Assembly (NCBI GenBank): GCA_018713585.1
Contig: DVON01000293.1
Span: 1-36,168, forward strand
Source: Candidatus Pullilachnospira stercoravium
Lineage (GTDB): Bacteria; Bacillota; Clostridia; Lachnospirales; Lachnospiraceae
DNA length: 36,168 bases
Reading direction: 5' to 3'
A program made the translations under genes and the position numbers. How positions within the stretch are numbered: position 1 is the stretch's first letter; each line of letters begins with the position of its first letter. The notes beneath the pieces were generated by a model. It did no database searches. It worked only from the letters and a program-made list of their open reading frames with translations, and had not been told where the DNA came from. This document shows positions 17,676 to 26,085 of the stretch, piece after piece.

Positions 17676-18707
17676 TTATTTTTCCGTGTTGTAACCGTCC
17701 GGATTCTGGCTCTGCCATCTCCAGGAATCGGCACACATCTCATCGATGCCGTACTGTGCTTCCCAGCCCAGCTCTTTTTTGGCTTTCGCGGGATCGCAGT
17801 AGCACATGGCGATATCGCCGGCTCTTCTCTCCTTGATCTGGTATTTGATCTCATGGCCGCAGGCTTTCTCAAAAGCGTGTACCACTTCCAGCACACTGTA
17901 GCCGTGGCCTGTTCCCAGATTGTAAACGCTGACGCCTTCCTTATCTTCCAGCTTCTTCAGCGCCTTCACATGGCCCACTGCCAGATCCACCACATGGATG
18001 TAATCTCTCACGCCGGTTCCGTCGGGAGTATCGTAATCATCGCCGAATACGCCCAGGCACTCCAGCTTGCCGATGGCCACCTGCGCCACATAGGGAAGCA
18101 GGTTGTTGGGAATACCCTTGGGATCCTCTCCGATCATACCGCTCTTGTGAGCGCCGATGGGATTGAAGTAACGCAGCAGAATCACATTCCACTCCGGATC
18201 TGCCGTGTGCAGGTCAGTGAGAATCTGCTCCAGCATCCATTTGGTCCATCCGTAGGGGTTCGTGCATGTTCCCTTGGGGCACTCTTCCGTGATGGGTACA
18301 AAGGCCGGATCCCCATATACGGTTGCGGAGGAGCTGAAGATGATGTTCTTTACTCCATGATTTCTCATGGCATCGCACAGATTCAATGTGCCGGCGATGT
18401 TGTTCTCATAGTACTCGATGGGCTTCACCACGGACTCGCCCACCGCCTTCAGACCGGCGAAATGGATCACCGCATCCACCGCCTCCTTGTCAAAGATATC
18501 GTTCATTGCGGCTTTGTCACGGATGTCCGCATTATAGAAGGTTAATTTTTTCCCGGTGATCTGCTCTACCCTATCCAGCGCTTTCTCGCTGGCGTTGTAC
18601 AGGTTATCCACAACCACCACTTCATAGCCGGCGTTCAACAGTTCCACACATGTATGGCTTCCGATATAACCGGCGCCGCCTGTCACCAAAATTCTCATCT
18701 TCATCAC
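17676..18707 (-). CDS. galE: UDP-glucose 4-epimerase
   Basis: MRILVTGGAGYIGSHTCVELLNAGYEVVVVDNL, FSSSATVYGDP, YGWTKWMLEQIL, YIHVVDLAVGHVKAL. Confidence 0.96.
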   Translation of the reverse strand: MMKMRILVTGGAGYIGSHTCVELLNAGYEVVVVDNLYNASEKALDRVEQITGKKLTFYNADIRDKAAMNDIFDKEAVDAVIHFAGLKAVGESVVKPIEYYENNIAGTLNLCDAMRNHGVKNIIFSSSATVYGDPAFVPITEECPKGTCTNPYGWTKWMLEQILTDLHTADPEWNVILLRYFNPIGAHKSGMIGEDPKGIPNNLLPYVAQVAIGKLECLGVFGDDYDTPDGTGVRDYIHVVDLAVGHVKALKKLEDKEGVSVYNLGTGHGYSVLEVVHAFEKACGHEIKYQIKERRAGDIAMCYCDPAKAKKELGWEAQYGIDEMCADSWRWQSQNPDGYNTEK

Positions 18708-18755
18708 CCTCCTGAAAAAACTTTTTCTTTGGCAGAAGCATTTCTCTGCTTTTTT

Positions 18756-18784
18756 AGTGTAGCATTATCCAGTGGAGAATTCAA
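18756..18784 (-). promoter_or_regulatory. Probable galE promoter
   Basis: Minus strand TTGAAT, 17-nt spacer, TACACT. Confidence 0.55.
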
Positions 18785-18862
18785 TTAATTTTCATCCGTT
18801 ATTTTTGCATTTTCAGCCATTTACGGAAAATCCCGGCTAAAATCCGCACTCCGGGCCGCCGG

Positions 18863-20431
18863 TCAGGTTCTGAGCCGGAAGGTTTCCGATCCTTTTTTAT
18901 ACACCAGCACACAGGCGCCGATGCTGTAAAGCGCCGCGAAGCAGATGGCCAGCAGGCCGAAACCAAAGATCGGCAGGCGGACGCGGATGCAGGCAAAACA
19001 GATCAGATAGGTGACGGAGGATACCAGCGAAGAAGTTTTGCTTTTGATCTCCAGCGCCGCGTTGTAAGGCTGCAGCAGATAATAACAGATCAGGTTATGT
19101 ACCGAGAAAAATACGCTCATGGCCAGGATCGACACAAATAGGATCCCGTAGTTCAGCGGATTTTCCGTCCCGCCGGTAAGATACAGAAGTATGGCCAGCC
19201 CCGCGCCGATTACCAGCGCCGGAGGAAGATTCAGGCGGATACACTCCCGCAGACGGATTCCGAACAGTTTCAGAAGATTCTCCGGTTTCCGGTAAAAGGC
19301 GTAGGTAAGCATCATGTGATCACAGTTCATGAACATGATCCGCGTGGTCAGAGACCCCCGGTTGATGCTGTACATGATAAAAACAAAGTATGGCAGGGAG
19401 CTTATGAGAAACCGGTTGACCCCCTCTCCGACCTCCGGAAAGAACAGCACCAGGGCCGTACAGCCTGCCCACACTGCCGCGGCAAAAGCCGTCATCCGCC
19501 AGGTGGATTTCCAGAGAACTTTCCGGTGTCTTTTCACAAACAGTTCATGGAAGTACTCAAATCCTTTTTTGCTGCTGGTGATTTTCCGGTCGCTGCTGAT
19601 GTATTTTTTATCCTGATTGGCGATGGTCTGAACCGCCGAATCCATCTGATACCTTTTTCCGGCAAGAATCTGCTGATACATTTCCCGGTAGTACCGGAAG
19701 GTGCGGATCTTTCCGACGCCGGTCAGGCCTGCCGCCAGCATGACCACGGCCATTGCCAGGACAGCCGCCGCGGGAATCGTAATTCCCAGAGCGGGCAGAC
19801 CATATGCGGCCGCCAGCAGCACTCCCATGAGAATCCATTCCACCTTTGACAGGGAATTTTCGTTGACCGCGTCCCCGGTTTTCTCATAGCGGATAAGGTC
19901 CCAGGCCGCCACCGCCAGCTTTCCGCCCAGAATCAGCGGAAGGAACATCAGGCTCTCCCAGACAGCCAGATTTGCCTGCATTCCAGCCACAATCAGCATG
20001 GGCAGAAATCCCACCGCCTGGCGCAAAACCGTGTAGATATAATTGGATATAGTATATTTCCTGGCGTCCATCCGCAGCAGAAACATGGCATAATATTTGT
20101 CGTTGGAGGGATCAAACATGTAGGTGTTGGCGTACATGCCGATCACCGAAAGCATCGCCAGAATATGGATAAAAATCTCCCCCTGGTCACCTTTATAAAG
20201 CCCTGCCGGCAGCAGAACCATCAGCCAGAGATACAGGAATTTTCCCAGAAACATGGACACCAGTTCCCAGAGGCCGGCAAAAATCCCCGCCAGAATCTTC
20301 AGCCCCCGCACACAGTACAGCCGGTCCGGAAGCAGCCTTCCCAACAACGGCACACATTTCAGCGAATAGAGAAATCCGTTGACCCGGTAAGTTATTTTCA
20401 GCCGGAAGGATATGATAAAACTATCAAGCAT
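18863..20431 (-). CDS. ABC transporter permease (ABC-2-like membrane protein)
   Basis: Multiple hydrophobic segments; overlaps the ABC ATPase gene by 8 nt. Confidence 0.82.
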   Translation of the reverse strand: MLDSFIISFRLKITYRVNGFLYSLKCVPLLGRLLPDRLYCVRGLKILAGIFAGLWELVSMFLGKFLYLWLMVLLPAGLYKGDQGEIFIHILAMLSVIGMYANTYMFDPSNDKYYAMFLLRMDARKYTISNYIYTVLRQAVGFLPMLIVAGMQANLAVWESLMFLPLILGGKLAVAAWDLIRYEKTGDAVNENSLSKVEWILMGVLLAAAYGLPALGITIPAAAVLAMAVVMLAAGLTGVGKIRTFRYYREMYQQILAGKRYQMDSAVQTIANQDKKYISSDRKITSSKKGFEYFHELFVKRHRKVLWKSTWRMTAFAAAVWAGCTALVLFFPEVGEGVNRFLISSLPYFVFIMYSINRGSLTTRIMFMNCDHMMLTYAFYRKPENLLKLFGIRLRECIRLNLPPALVIGAGLAILLYLTGGTENPLNYGILFVSILAMSVFFSVHNLICYYLLQPYNAALEIKSKTSSLVSSVTYLICFACIRVRLPIFGFGLLAICFAALYSIGACVLVYKKGSETFRLRT

Positions 20432-21131
20432 GGTCTCCCTCCTTCAGTATTCCGATGATTTTTTCTTTAAATGTTTCCTCATCCAGTGCTCCGCGTTCTA
20501 CCCTCTCCAGGGTTCCCCGGGAGAGTACCACAATCTCGTCGCACAGATCCAGCGCCAGTTCCATAATGTGGGTGGAAAAGATCAGAATGTGTCCTTCCTT
20601 CAGTTTCCGCAGCAGCTGCTTCATCTCTTCCGCCACCACCACGTCCAGGGAGGTCAGCGGTTCATCCAGCAGAAGAATCTTCGGCTGGGCGATGATGTTG
20701 ATCAGCATCTGCATCTTGTTTTTCATTCCGTGGGAATAATCCTTCATCAGTTTGTCCCGGTCCTCCGGCTCCAGATTGATCAGCTGGAAATACTCGTCCT
20801 CCGTCCTGAGATTTTCGATGTTTTTCCGGTTAATGTCCAGAAAGAAACGGACGAACTCTCTTCCCGTGAGAAATTCCGGTACGGTAGGAGTGGACAGCAC
20901 ATAGCCCAGCTCCTCCGCCCCGATTTCCCGCGCCTCCCCGTTCTCCCGCAGGAAAAATTCTCCTCCGTCGCACCGGATATCCCTGCTGAGACAGTTGAAC
21001 AGCGTGGTTTTTCCGGCTCCGTTTCTTCCCAGCAGGCCATAGATTTTCCCGTCCTCAAAGGAAAAATCGATGCCTCTCAGTACCTCTTTCTTTTCAAATT
21101 TTTTCTGCAGATCTTTGATTACCAATTCCAT
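20424..21131 (-). CDS. ABC transporter ATP-binding protein
   Basis: YGLLGRNGAGKTTLFNCLS (Walker A), SHGMKNKMQMLINIIAQPKILLLDEPLTSLDV (signature/Walker B). Confidence 0.95.
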   Translation of the reverse strand: MELVIKDLQKKFEKKEVLRGIDFSFEDGKIYGLLGRNGAGKTTLFNCLSRDIRCDGGEFFLRENGEAREIGAEELGYVLSTPTVPEFLTGREFVRFFLDINRKNIENLRTEDEYFQLINLEPEDRDKLMKDYSHGMKNKMQMLINIIAQPKILLLDEPLTSLDVVVAEEMKQLLRKLKEGHILIFSTHIMELALDLCDEIVVLSRGTLERVERGALDEETFKEKIIGILKEGDHA

Positions 21132-21156
21132 ACATTTGCTTTCCTTTCATCAGTAT

Positions 21157-21192
21157 TGGCCCGATGGCCATAAAGGGATCCCTCCTGGGGAT
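21157..21192 (-). repeat. Double-hairpin intercistronic element, copy 3 (upstream of ABC ATPase)
   Basis: Minus strand ATCCC-CAGGA-GGGAT-CCCTTTA-TGGCC-ATCG-GGCCA, 25 nt before the ATG. Confidence 0.85.
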
Positions 21193-21222
21193 TCATATTT
21201 TCCTGTGACGGTTACCGTTGTT

Positions 21223-21582
21223 TTAAACAACTTCGGAGCCAAAGGGCATCAGCGCCAGCTTCGCGATTTTAAAATGCTGCAGGCCAAAGGGAATTCCCAC
21301 AATCGTCACGCACAGCAGGCATCCCAGCACCGCGGATTCCAGAGCCAGCGGAATTCCCGTCAGCAGGATCCATAAAATATTCAGCAGCAGGGAACCGGCG
21401 CCGCCCCCGTAACGGATTTCTTTTCCAAAGGGGAAGAAACACAGGGAGGCGAATTTGAAGCACTGCAGCCCCACCGGAATTCCCACAATCGTCACACACC
21501 ACAGGGCTCCCGCCAGAAGCCAGCCAAGCCCGCTCAGACAGCCCCCCAGAAGAAACCACAGTAAATTACCCAGACAGCCCAT
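21223..21582 (-). CDS. yccF: YccF domain protein
   Basis: MGCLGNLLWFLLGGCLSGLGWLLAGALWCVTIVGIPVGLQCFKFASLCFFPFGKEI, with a second YccF repeat (LLCVTIVGIPFGLQHFKIAKLALMPFG). Confidence 0.93.
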   Translation of the reverse strand: MGCLGNLLWFLLGGCLSGLGWLLAGALWCVTIVGIPVGLQCFKFASLCFFPFGKEIRYGGGAGSLLLNILWILLTGIPLALESAVLGCLLCVTIVGIPFGLQHFKIAKLALMPFGSEVV

Positions 21583-21646
21583 AAAAATCCTCCTTCCTTA
21601 AATCAGGCCGTATTCCGTAACCGGCCGGCTTTCCGGCAGCAGATTT

Positions 21647-22063
21647 TCACAGCTGCTCCAGCCGTTCCAGCAGATGTTTCACCTGATAAATGGCATCCTC
21701 CACCTGCTCCCTCGCCTCCCCGATCCTGGACTGCACCAGATAGTCCGTAATGAGTCCGTCGAAGAAAAAGTCCGCAAAGGAGAGGAAACCGCCCACCTCC
21801 ATCCGCAGCTCCAGCGGAAGATTCACATCCTTCAGTTCCCGCTGAAAATCCAGCAGGCGCTCTCTGGCGTTCTCCATCTGAAAGGCGGCGTCTTTGATTT
21901 TGGAATGTTTCATCATATCCGTCAGAAATCCCCCTCCCAGTAAGTCGAAAATTCCCCAGTTTCTGGCGCTTCCCAGGCTTTCCTGAACGTCATACAGACT
22001 CTCCAGGGCCCGCTGGCCTGCTCTTTTTGCCTGTTCAATTTCCACATAATTCAGATTTTCCAT
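21647..22063 (-). CDS. Uncharacterised 138-aa helical protein, first gene after the riboswitch
   Basis: SD AGGAG before the ATG; Glu/Lys/Leu-rich helical composition; no family recognised. Confidence 0.75.
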   Translation of the reverse strand: MENLNYVEIEQAKRAGQRALESLYDVQESLGSARNWGIFDLLGGGFLTDMMKHSKIKDAAFQMENARERLLDFQRELKDVNLPLELRMEVGGFLSFADFFFDGLITDYLVQSRIGEAREQVEDAIYQVKHLLERLEQL

Positions 22064-22185
22064 TTAATCTCCTCTTTTTGCCCGCCATTTTTTCCGACGG
22101 GTACTATCGTATCATAATTTTCATTAGTTTTGACTGCACCGGTGCGGCATGAAAAAAGGATTGGAATATAATTTTCCATGAAATG

Positions 22186-22228
22186 AAAAAGACTTTTATC
22201 ATAACTATGCCGTTACAATAAAAGTCTT
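22186..22228 (-). terminator. Expression-platform terminator of the riboswitch
   Basis: AAGACTTTTAT...ATAAAAGTCTTTTT. The 5' arm shares CTTTT with aptamer P1. Confidence 0.88.
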
Positions 22229-22313
22229 GCTATTTCATTTGATACGGATGCCCTCTCGGAGCATCGGATGACGCTTTCAAAACCACCGTTACGGTGTTCA
22301 GCTACTCCCTTTT
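22220..22313 (-). ncRNA. yybP-ykoY (Mn2+-sensing) riboswitch aptamer
   Basis: AAAAGGGAGUAGCU...CACCG-UAA-CGGUG...GCGUCAUCCGAUGC...GGCAUCCGUAUC...AUAGCAAGACUUUU. This matches the known architecture (GGGGAGUAGC, CGUCA..., UUAGCAAGACCUUU) with P1 AAAAG/CUUUU. Confidence 0.9.
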
Positions 22314-22327
22314 CATTGCCTGAAGAT

Positions 22328-22356
22328 AATATAGCATTTGCCGTCATCTCTGTCAA
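22328..22356 (-). promoter_or_regulatory. Sigma-A promoter of the riboswitch operon
   Basis: Minus strand TTGACA (356-351), 17-nt spacer, TATATT (333-328), a few nt ahead of the aptamer. Confidence 0.85.
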
Positions 22357-22415
22357 TTATCTTTTTGAAATTTTCCCGTTTTGTCAGAAAAAACTAAGTT
22401 TTTCTTCGGATTTTC

Positions 22416-23411
22416 TCAGGCGAGCTCCGACAGAGAGATCACTTCCGCCGCCTCCTTCGTTTCCAGAATCCGGTCATAGAGACGGGAGGCCTCCAGGGTC
22501 ATGCTGTGGGGCGCCACCTGGCTTTCGATGGCTCCGCTGCGGACACAGTTCACCACCTCCCGGATCTCGTAAACAAATCCGTTTTCCTCATGATCCTCCG
22601 CAAACACCTCCGGCTCTTTGCCATCCTCATACAGCCAACATTCCTGTCCGTAATGGGGATTTTTCATCTCAATCCGGCCTTTGCTTCCGAAAAATACCGC
22701 CTTATCACCCAGGTCTGTCAGAAAGCTTGCCGCGAGCCGGGCCAGACAGCCATCCATCTTCACTTGAAGAAGCTCGGCTCCATCCACATCCGTATCCGTC
22801 CAGATGGTCTGGATATCCACTTCTTTCACCGGTTTTTCCAGAATTCCGGTGAGAATATCATAGCAGTATACGGTCAGATCATACATGGCTCCGCCTCCCA
22901 GATCCCGGTTAAAGTACCGGTTCTGCGGATCTAAGGGTGCCTGGAATCCGATATCCACCTGGGCCATGGTCACCTTTCCGATTCTTCCCTCCGCAATCCA
23001 CCGACGGATCGCTGCCATTTTGGGAAGAAAACGGCTCCACATGCCCTCCATCACAAACACTCCCAGCTGTCTGGAACGTTCAAACACGGTTTTTGCCTCC
23101 TGATATGTACGGAACATGGCTTTCTCGCAGAGTACCGGCATCCGGTAATCCAGGCAGAGCATAGCCAGCTCGTAATGGGCGTTGGTGGTAACCGCAATGT
23201 ACACAGCGTCCAGCTGTTCCTTTTTCAGCATCTCCTCGTAATCTTCATAAACGCCGGGAATCTGAAATTCTCCGGCCAGTTTTGCCGCTTTCCCCGGGGT
23301 CCTGCCCGCCACGGCCGCCACCACGGCGATGCCGGTGCGCTGTACCGCGTCACAGAACTGACGGGTAATATTTCCTGCTCCCATGATTCCAAATCTGAAT
23401 TTTCCTTCCAT
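22416..23411 (-). CDS. Gfo/Idh/MocA family oxidoreductase
   Basis: FGIMGAGNITRQF Rossmann motif; LCEKAMFRTYQEAK; GGGAMYDLTVYCYDIL. Confidence 0.92.
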   Translation of the reverse strand: MEGKFRFGIMGAGNITRQFCDAVQRTGIAVVAAVAGRTPGKAAKLAGEFQIPGVYEDYEEMLKKEQLDAVYIAVTTNAHYELAMLCLDYRMPVLCEKAMFRTYQEAKTVFERSRQLGVFVMEGMWSRFLPKMAAIRRWIAEGRIGKVTMAQVDIGFQAPLDPQNRYFNRDLGGGAMYDLTVYCYDILTGILEKPVKEVDIQTIWTDTDVDGAELLQVKMDGCLARLAASFLTDLGDKAVFFGSKGRIEMKNPHYGQECWLYEDGKEPEVFAEDHEENGFVYEIREVVNCVRSGAIESQVAPHSMTLEASRLYDRILETKEAAEVISLSELA

Positions 23412-23434
23412 CGTTTTCTCCTTTTCATTATTAT

Positions 23435-23470
23435 TGGCCGAATGGCCATAGAGGTATCCCCGTAGGGGGC
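23435..23470 (-). repeat. Double-hairpin intercistronic element, copy 4 (upstream of Gfo/Idh gene)
   Basis: Minus strand GCCCCCTACGGGGATACCTCTATGGCCATTCGGCCA, 23 nt before the ATG. Confidence 0.85.
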
Positions 23471-23507
23471 ATTTTTCCGGCCTTTTTGTTCCGGATGGGT
23501 ATTTTCC

Positions 23508-24320
23508 TTATACAACCGGGATCTGAATCTCCGTCACATAGTCCTTGCTGCTGCGTGAAGTGAGACTGTCCAGAATACAGTACTCAAGAGCATATTTTCC
23601 CGGCCGATAATCACTTTTTCCAACTGCCTCCCATACCTTCCTGCAGGTGTTTCCGGATTCCTGATACGGCCCCGTATGATAGCCTCTGGCATAAAGTCCC
23701 GGCGGCTTTTCCATACACAGCGGATCCTTCACCGGTTTTTCCAGCAGCAGAAACATAAAAGAGGCCTGATGCCAGTTTCCGGCATCCATACTCTCCCGGG
23801 AATACATGGCTCCGATCTGATAATAATAGGGGTAATTCTCCCGCTTTGCCCGGCGCAGCAGCCGCTTCTGAGCCAAATCCTGCTGCAGAAGGTCTCCGCA
23901 GCCATCTACAGATTCCAGCAGCAGATATTCCGGCTCTGTCTTTTCCAGAAAGACAATCCGTTTTTCATCTTTCCGGAAAGCCTCCAGAACCTCGATTTTG
24001 TCATCTAACTTTTTCTGCAGTTTCCATATCCGTTCCATCCGCTGTTCCATCTTCTGTTTCTGTTCCCTCATCAGAGACAGCGCCAGTTCCACCGACCGGT
24101 TTTCCATAAAACTTTTGATTTCTTCCAGAGACAATCCCATTTCTTTCAGGATCAGAATATTGTCCAGCAGTTCCAGCTGGTCCGCGGAATAGTACCGGTA
24201 GCCGTTGTCCGAATCCACATAATTCGGTGAAAACACGCCCTTTCTGTCATAGAAGATCAGTGTCTGTTTGGAAATATTGCTGAGCTTTGCCATCTCTCCT
24301 ACGGTAAACAAAGTTGCCAT
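23508..24320 (-). CDS. MerR family transcriptional regulator with C-terminal effector domain
   Basis: MATLFTVGEMAKLSNISKQTLIFYDRKGVFSPNYVDSDNGYRYYSADQLELLDNILILKEMGLSLEEIKSFM. Confidence 0.94.
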   Translation of the reverse strand: MATLFTVGEMAKLSNISKQTLIFYDRKGVFSPNYVDSDNGYRYYSADQLELLDNILILKEMGLSLEEIKSFMENRSVELALSLMREQKQKMEQRMERIWKLQKKLDDKIEVLEAFRKDEKRIVFLEKTEPEYLLLESVDGCGDLLQQDLAQKRLLRRAKRENYPYYYQIGAMYSRESMDAGNWHQASFMFLLLEKPVKDPLCMEKPPGLYARGYHTGPYQESGNTCRKVWEAVGKSDYRPGKYALEYCILDSLTSRSSKDYVTEIQIPVV

Positions 24321-24388
24321 CCTTCCCCTCCTTTCTTTGAATCCGTTTTTGACACTTATCCGCTCCCGGAAGCTCCCGGGAAAAGGAA

Positions 24389-24523
24389 GACTCAGTCCCC
24401 GGGATCCCGCTGCCAAGGCAGCGCGGTCTACACTCTGTTCCGGTCGGCGCTAAACGTGTGCCACCGGCACACAACGACAACGCCCTCACGGAACAGTGGA
24501 AAGCTGAACTGTCACGACTCAGT
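24389..24523. repeat. Palindromic intergenic element, copy B, flanked by 8-bp direct repeats
   Basis: GACTCAGT at 24389-24396 and 24516-24523; outer stem CTGTTCCG/CGGAACAG; inner hairpin GTGTGCC-ACC-GGCACAC; GAACAGTGGAAAGCTGAACTGTCAC end related to copy A. Confidence 0.5.
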
Positions 24524-24544
24524 TTTCTTTTTTTCAAAAAGAGC

Positions 24545-24575
24545 TTGACAATATACCAACTATATTCTTTATACT
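24545..24575 (+). promoter_or_regulatory. MerR-type promoter with 19-bp spacer
   Basis: TTGACA (24545-24550), 19-nt spacer, TATACT (24570-24575), between the MerR gene and the divergent YitT gene. Confidence 0.75.
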
Positions 24576-24666
24576 GACTATACCGCAGCAGACATCCGGA
24601 TGCAAGAAAAATTTCTGCGGTATCTCCGGAAATATTATAAGAATATATGAAAGAAAGGAGTTTTTT

Positions 24667-25320
24667 ATGGTTACCCCAAACAAGGGCAGGATCCTGGTAT
24701 GTAAACGTTATGCCGTGTTGCTGACGGGCGTAATGATTCTGTCCTTTGGACTTTTTAATATTCACAGTCAAAGCAAAATCACTGAAGGAGGTATTCTGGG
24801 ATTGACCCTGTTCCTGAAGCACTGGTTTCACATTTCACCGGGAATCAGCGAATTTGTCCTGGATCTTTTGTGTTACCTGGCAGGGTTACGGATTCTCGGA
24901 AAAAGCTTTCTGAAAAACGCGCTGATTTCCAGTGCGGGTTATGCCCTTTTCTATTCTCTCTGGGAATTTACAGGCCCGTTTCTTCCCAACCTTGGCCACC
25001 GTCCGCTGTTTGCGGCTGTTGTCGGAGGATTGTTTGTAGGAGTGGGCGTCGGACTGGTGGTTCGGGCTGGCGGTGCCACCGGAGGCGATGACGCTTTGGC
25101 GCTGATCCTATCCCGCAAAACACCGCTGACGCTTTCAAAAGCTTACCTGTTTACAGATGTTGTGGTTCTGCTCTTATCAGCCACTTACATTCCGCTGGTA
25201 AAAATCGGCTGTTCACTGGTGACTGTGACCATTTCTTCCATTTTGATCGGGAAAATCCAGGCTCCGGGGAAATTCCGGCTTACCTGCTCCACACCTTCGC
25301 GATCCATGAATAACCGGTGA
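24667..25320 (+). CDS. YitT/YczE-type integral membrane protein
   Basis: Multiple TM segments; GLFVGVGVGLVVRAGGATGGDDALALILSRKTPLTLSKAYLFTDVVVLLLS. Confidence 0.82.
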   Translation: MVTPNKGRILVCKRYAVLLTGVMILSFGLFNIHSQSKITEGGILGLTLFLKHWFHISPGISEFVLDLLCYLAGLRILGKSFLKNALISSAGYALFYSLWEFTGPFLPNLGHRPLFAAVVGGLFVGVGVGLVVRAGGATGGDDALALILSRKTPLTLSKAYLFTDVVVLLLSATYIPLVKIGCSLVTVTISSILIGKIQAPGKFRLTCSTPSRSMNNR

Positions 25321-25360
25321 AAAATCTGAGACCGACCTTTCATTACCCGTCAGAAAAATA

Positions 25361-25400
25361 CCCCGAAGGATGACCATACCGGTATCCTTACGGGGTTCTG
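25361..25400. terminator. Bidirectional terminator
   Basis: ACCCCGAAGGAT...ATCCTTACGGGGT (single bulge) between convergent genes, with A/T tracts. Confidence 0.8.
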
Positions 25401-25418
25401 CTTTTTCAAATAACTACA

Positions 25419-25847
25419 TCACAGATATTGTTTCAGCTCCTGCACATTCTTTTCCTCTGTTTTCATCAGCCGCTCCATAAGCTTTACAGCATCCTTATCC
25501 GCATGTGCATACTTTTTCAGATTCTGGGCCGCCTCCACGATTCCCATGTTGCTTCCCGTAATCAGCATTTTCGCGATATGGGAGGAGGAAGAATCTGCCA
25601 TTGTCTGCATGTTGATCATCAGGTACGTCTTCAGACGGTCCAGAGCGCTGATTCCTTTCTCATCGTATCCGTTTTCATTCAGAAGCTTTCTCGCTTCCTG
25701 CTGAAAATCCTCATAGTTCACCAGCTGGTTTCGCAGATGCTCCTTCATACCATCCTCCTCCACCAGATCTATGATCTGTTTCATGGTATTCACGCCCATC
25801 TCCGCATTTTGATAAACAAAATTTAAAAGCTCCGCATTCCCATTCAT
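25419..25847 (-). CDS. Uncharacterised four-helix (ferritin-like or spore-coat-like) protein
   Basis: All-helical 142 aa, MNGNAELLNFVYQNAEMGVNTMKQIIDLVEEDGMKEHLRNQLVNYEDFQQEARKLL; SD AGGAG. Confidence 0.7.
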   Translation of the reverse strand: MNGNAELLNFVYQNAEMGVNTMKQIIDLVEEDGMKEHLRNQLVNYEDFQQEARKLLNENGYDEKGISALDRLKTYLMINMQTMADSSSSHIAKMLITGSNMGIVEAAQNLKKYAHADKDAVKLMERLMKTEEKNVQELKQYL

Positions 25848-25872
25848 CCCAGAAAATCTCCTTTCCTCTATT

Positions 25873-25907
25873 TGGCCGTATGGCCATAAAGGTATCCCCG
25901 CAGGGGC
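25873..25907 (-). repeat. Double-hairpin intercistronic element, copy 5
   Basis: Minus strand GCCCCTGCGGGGATACCTTTATGGCCATACGGCCA, 25 nt before the ATG at 25847. Confidence 0.85.
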
Positions 25908-26039
25908 TTCCTCGGATAGTATTTCACCATTTGTTCCAAACTATGCCTGCAAGTCCTTGTGCCGGGGCAGTTCCCGTATTTTCCTGTATTTTTCCGTCTA
26001 TCCTCCGGATTCAGCAGGGAAGCGGCTTTCTGTGGAGTC

Positions 26040-26072
26040 AAAAATGCCATGCAGCTGGAGTCTGCATGGCAT
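26040..26072 (-). terminator. Terminator of the acetyltransferase gene
   Basis: ATGCCATGCAG-ACTCCAG-CTGCATGGCAT (11 bp) followed by TTTT on the minus strand. Confidence 0.9.
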
Positions 26073-26085
26073 CTGGTATACGCTT

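Noticed and set aside
25868-26050. 60-aa minus-strand ORF ending ...PRKPLRGYLYGHTAK
   Set aside because: Starts inside the acetyltransferase terminator hairpin and ends in repeat copy 5; best explained as repeat-derived translation rather than a gene.
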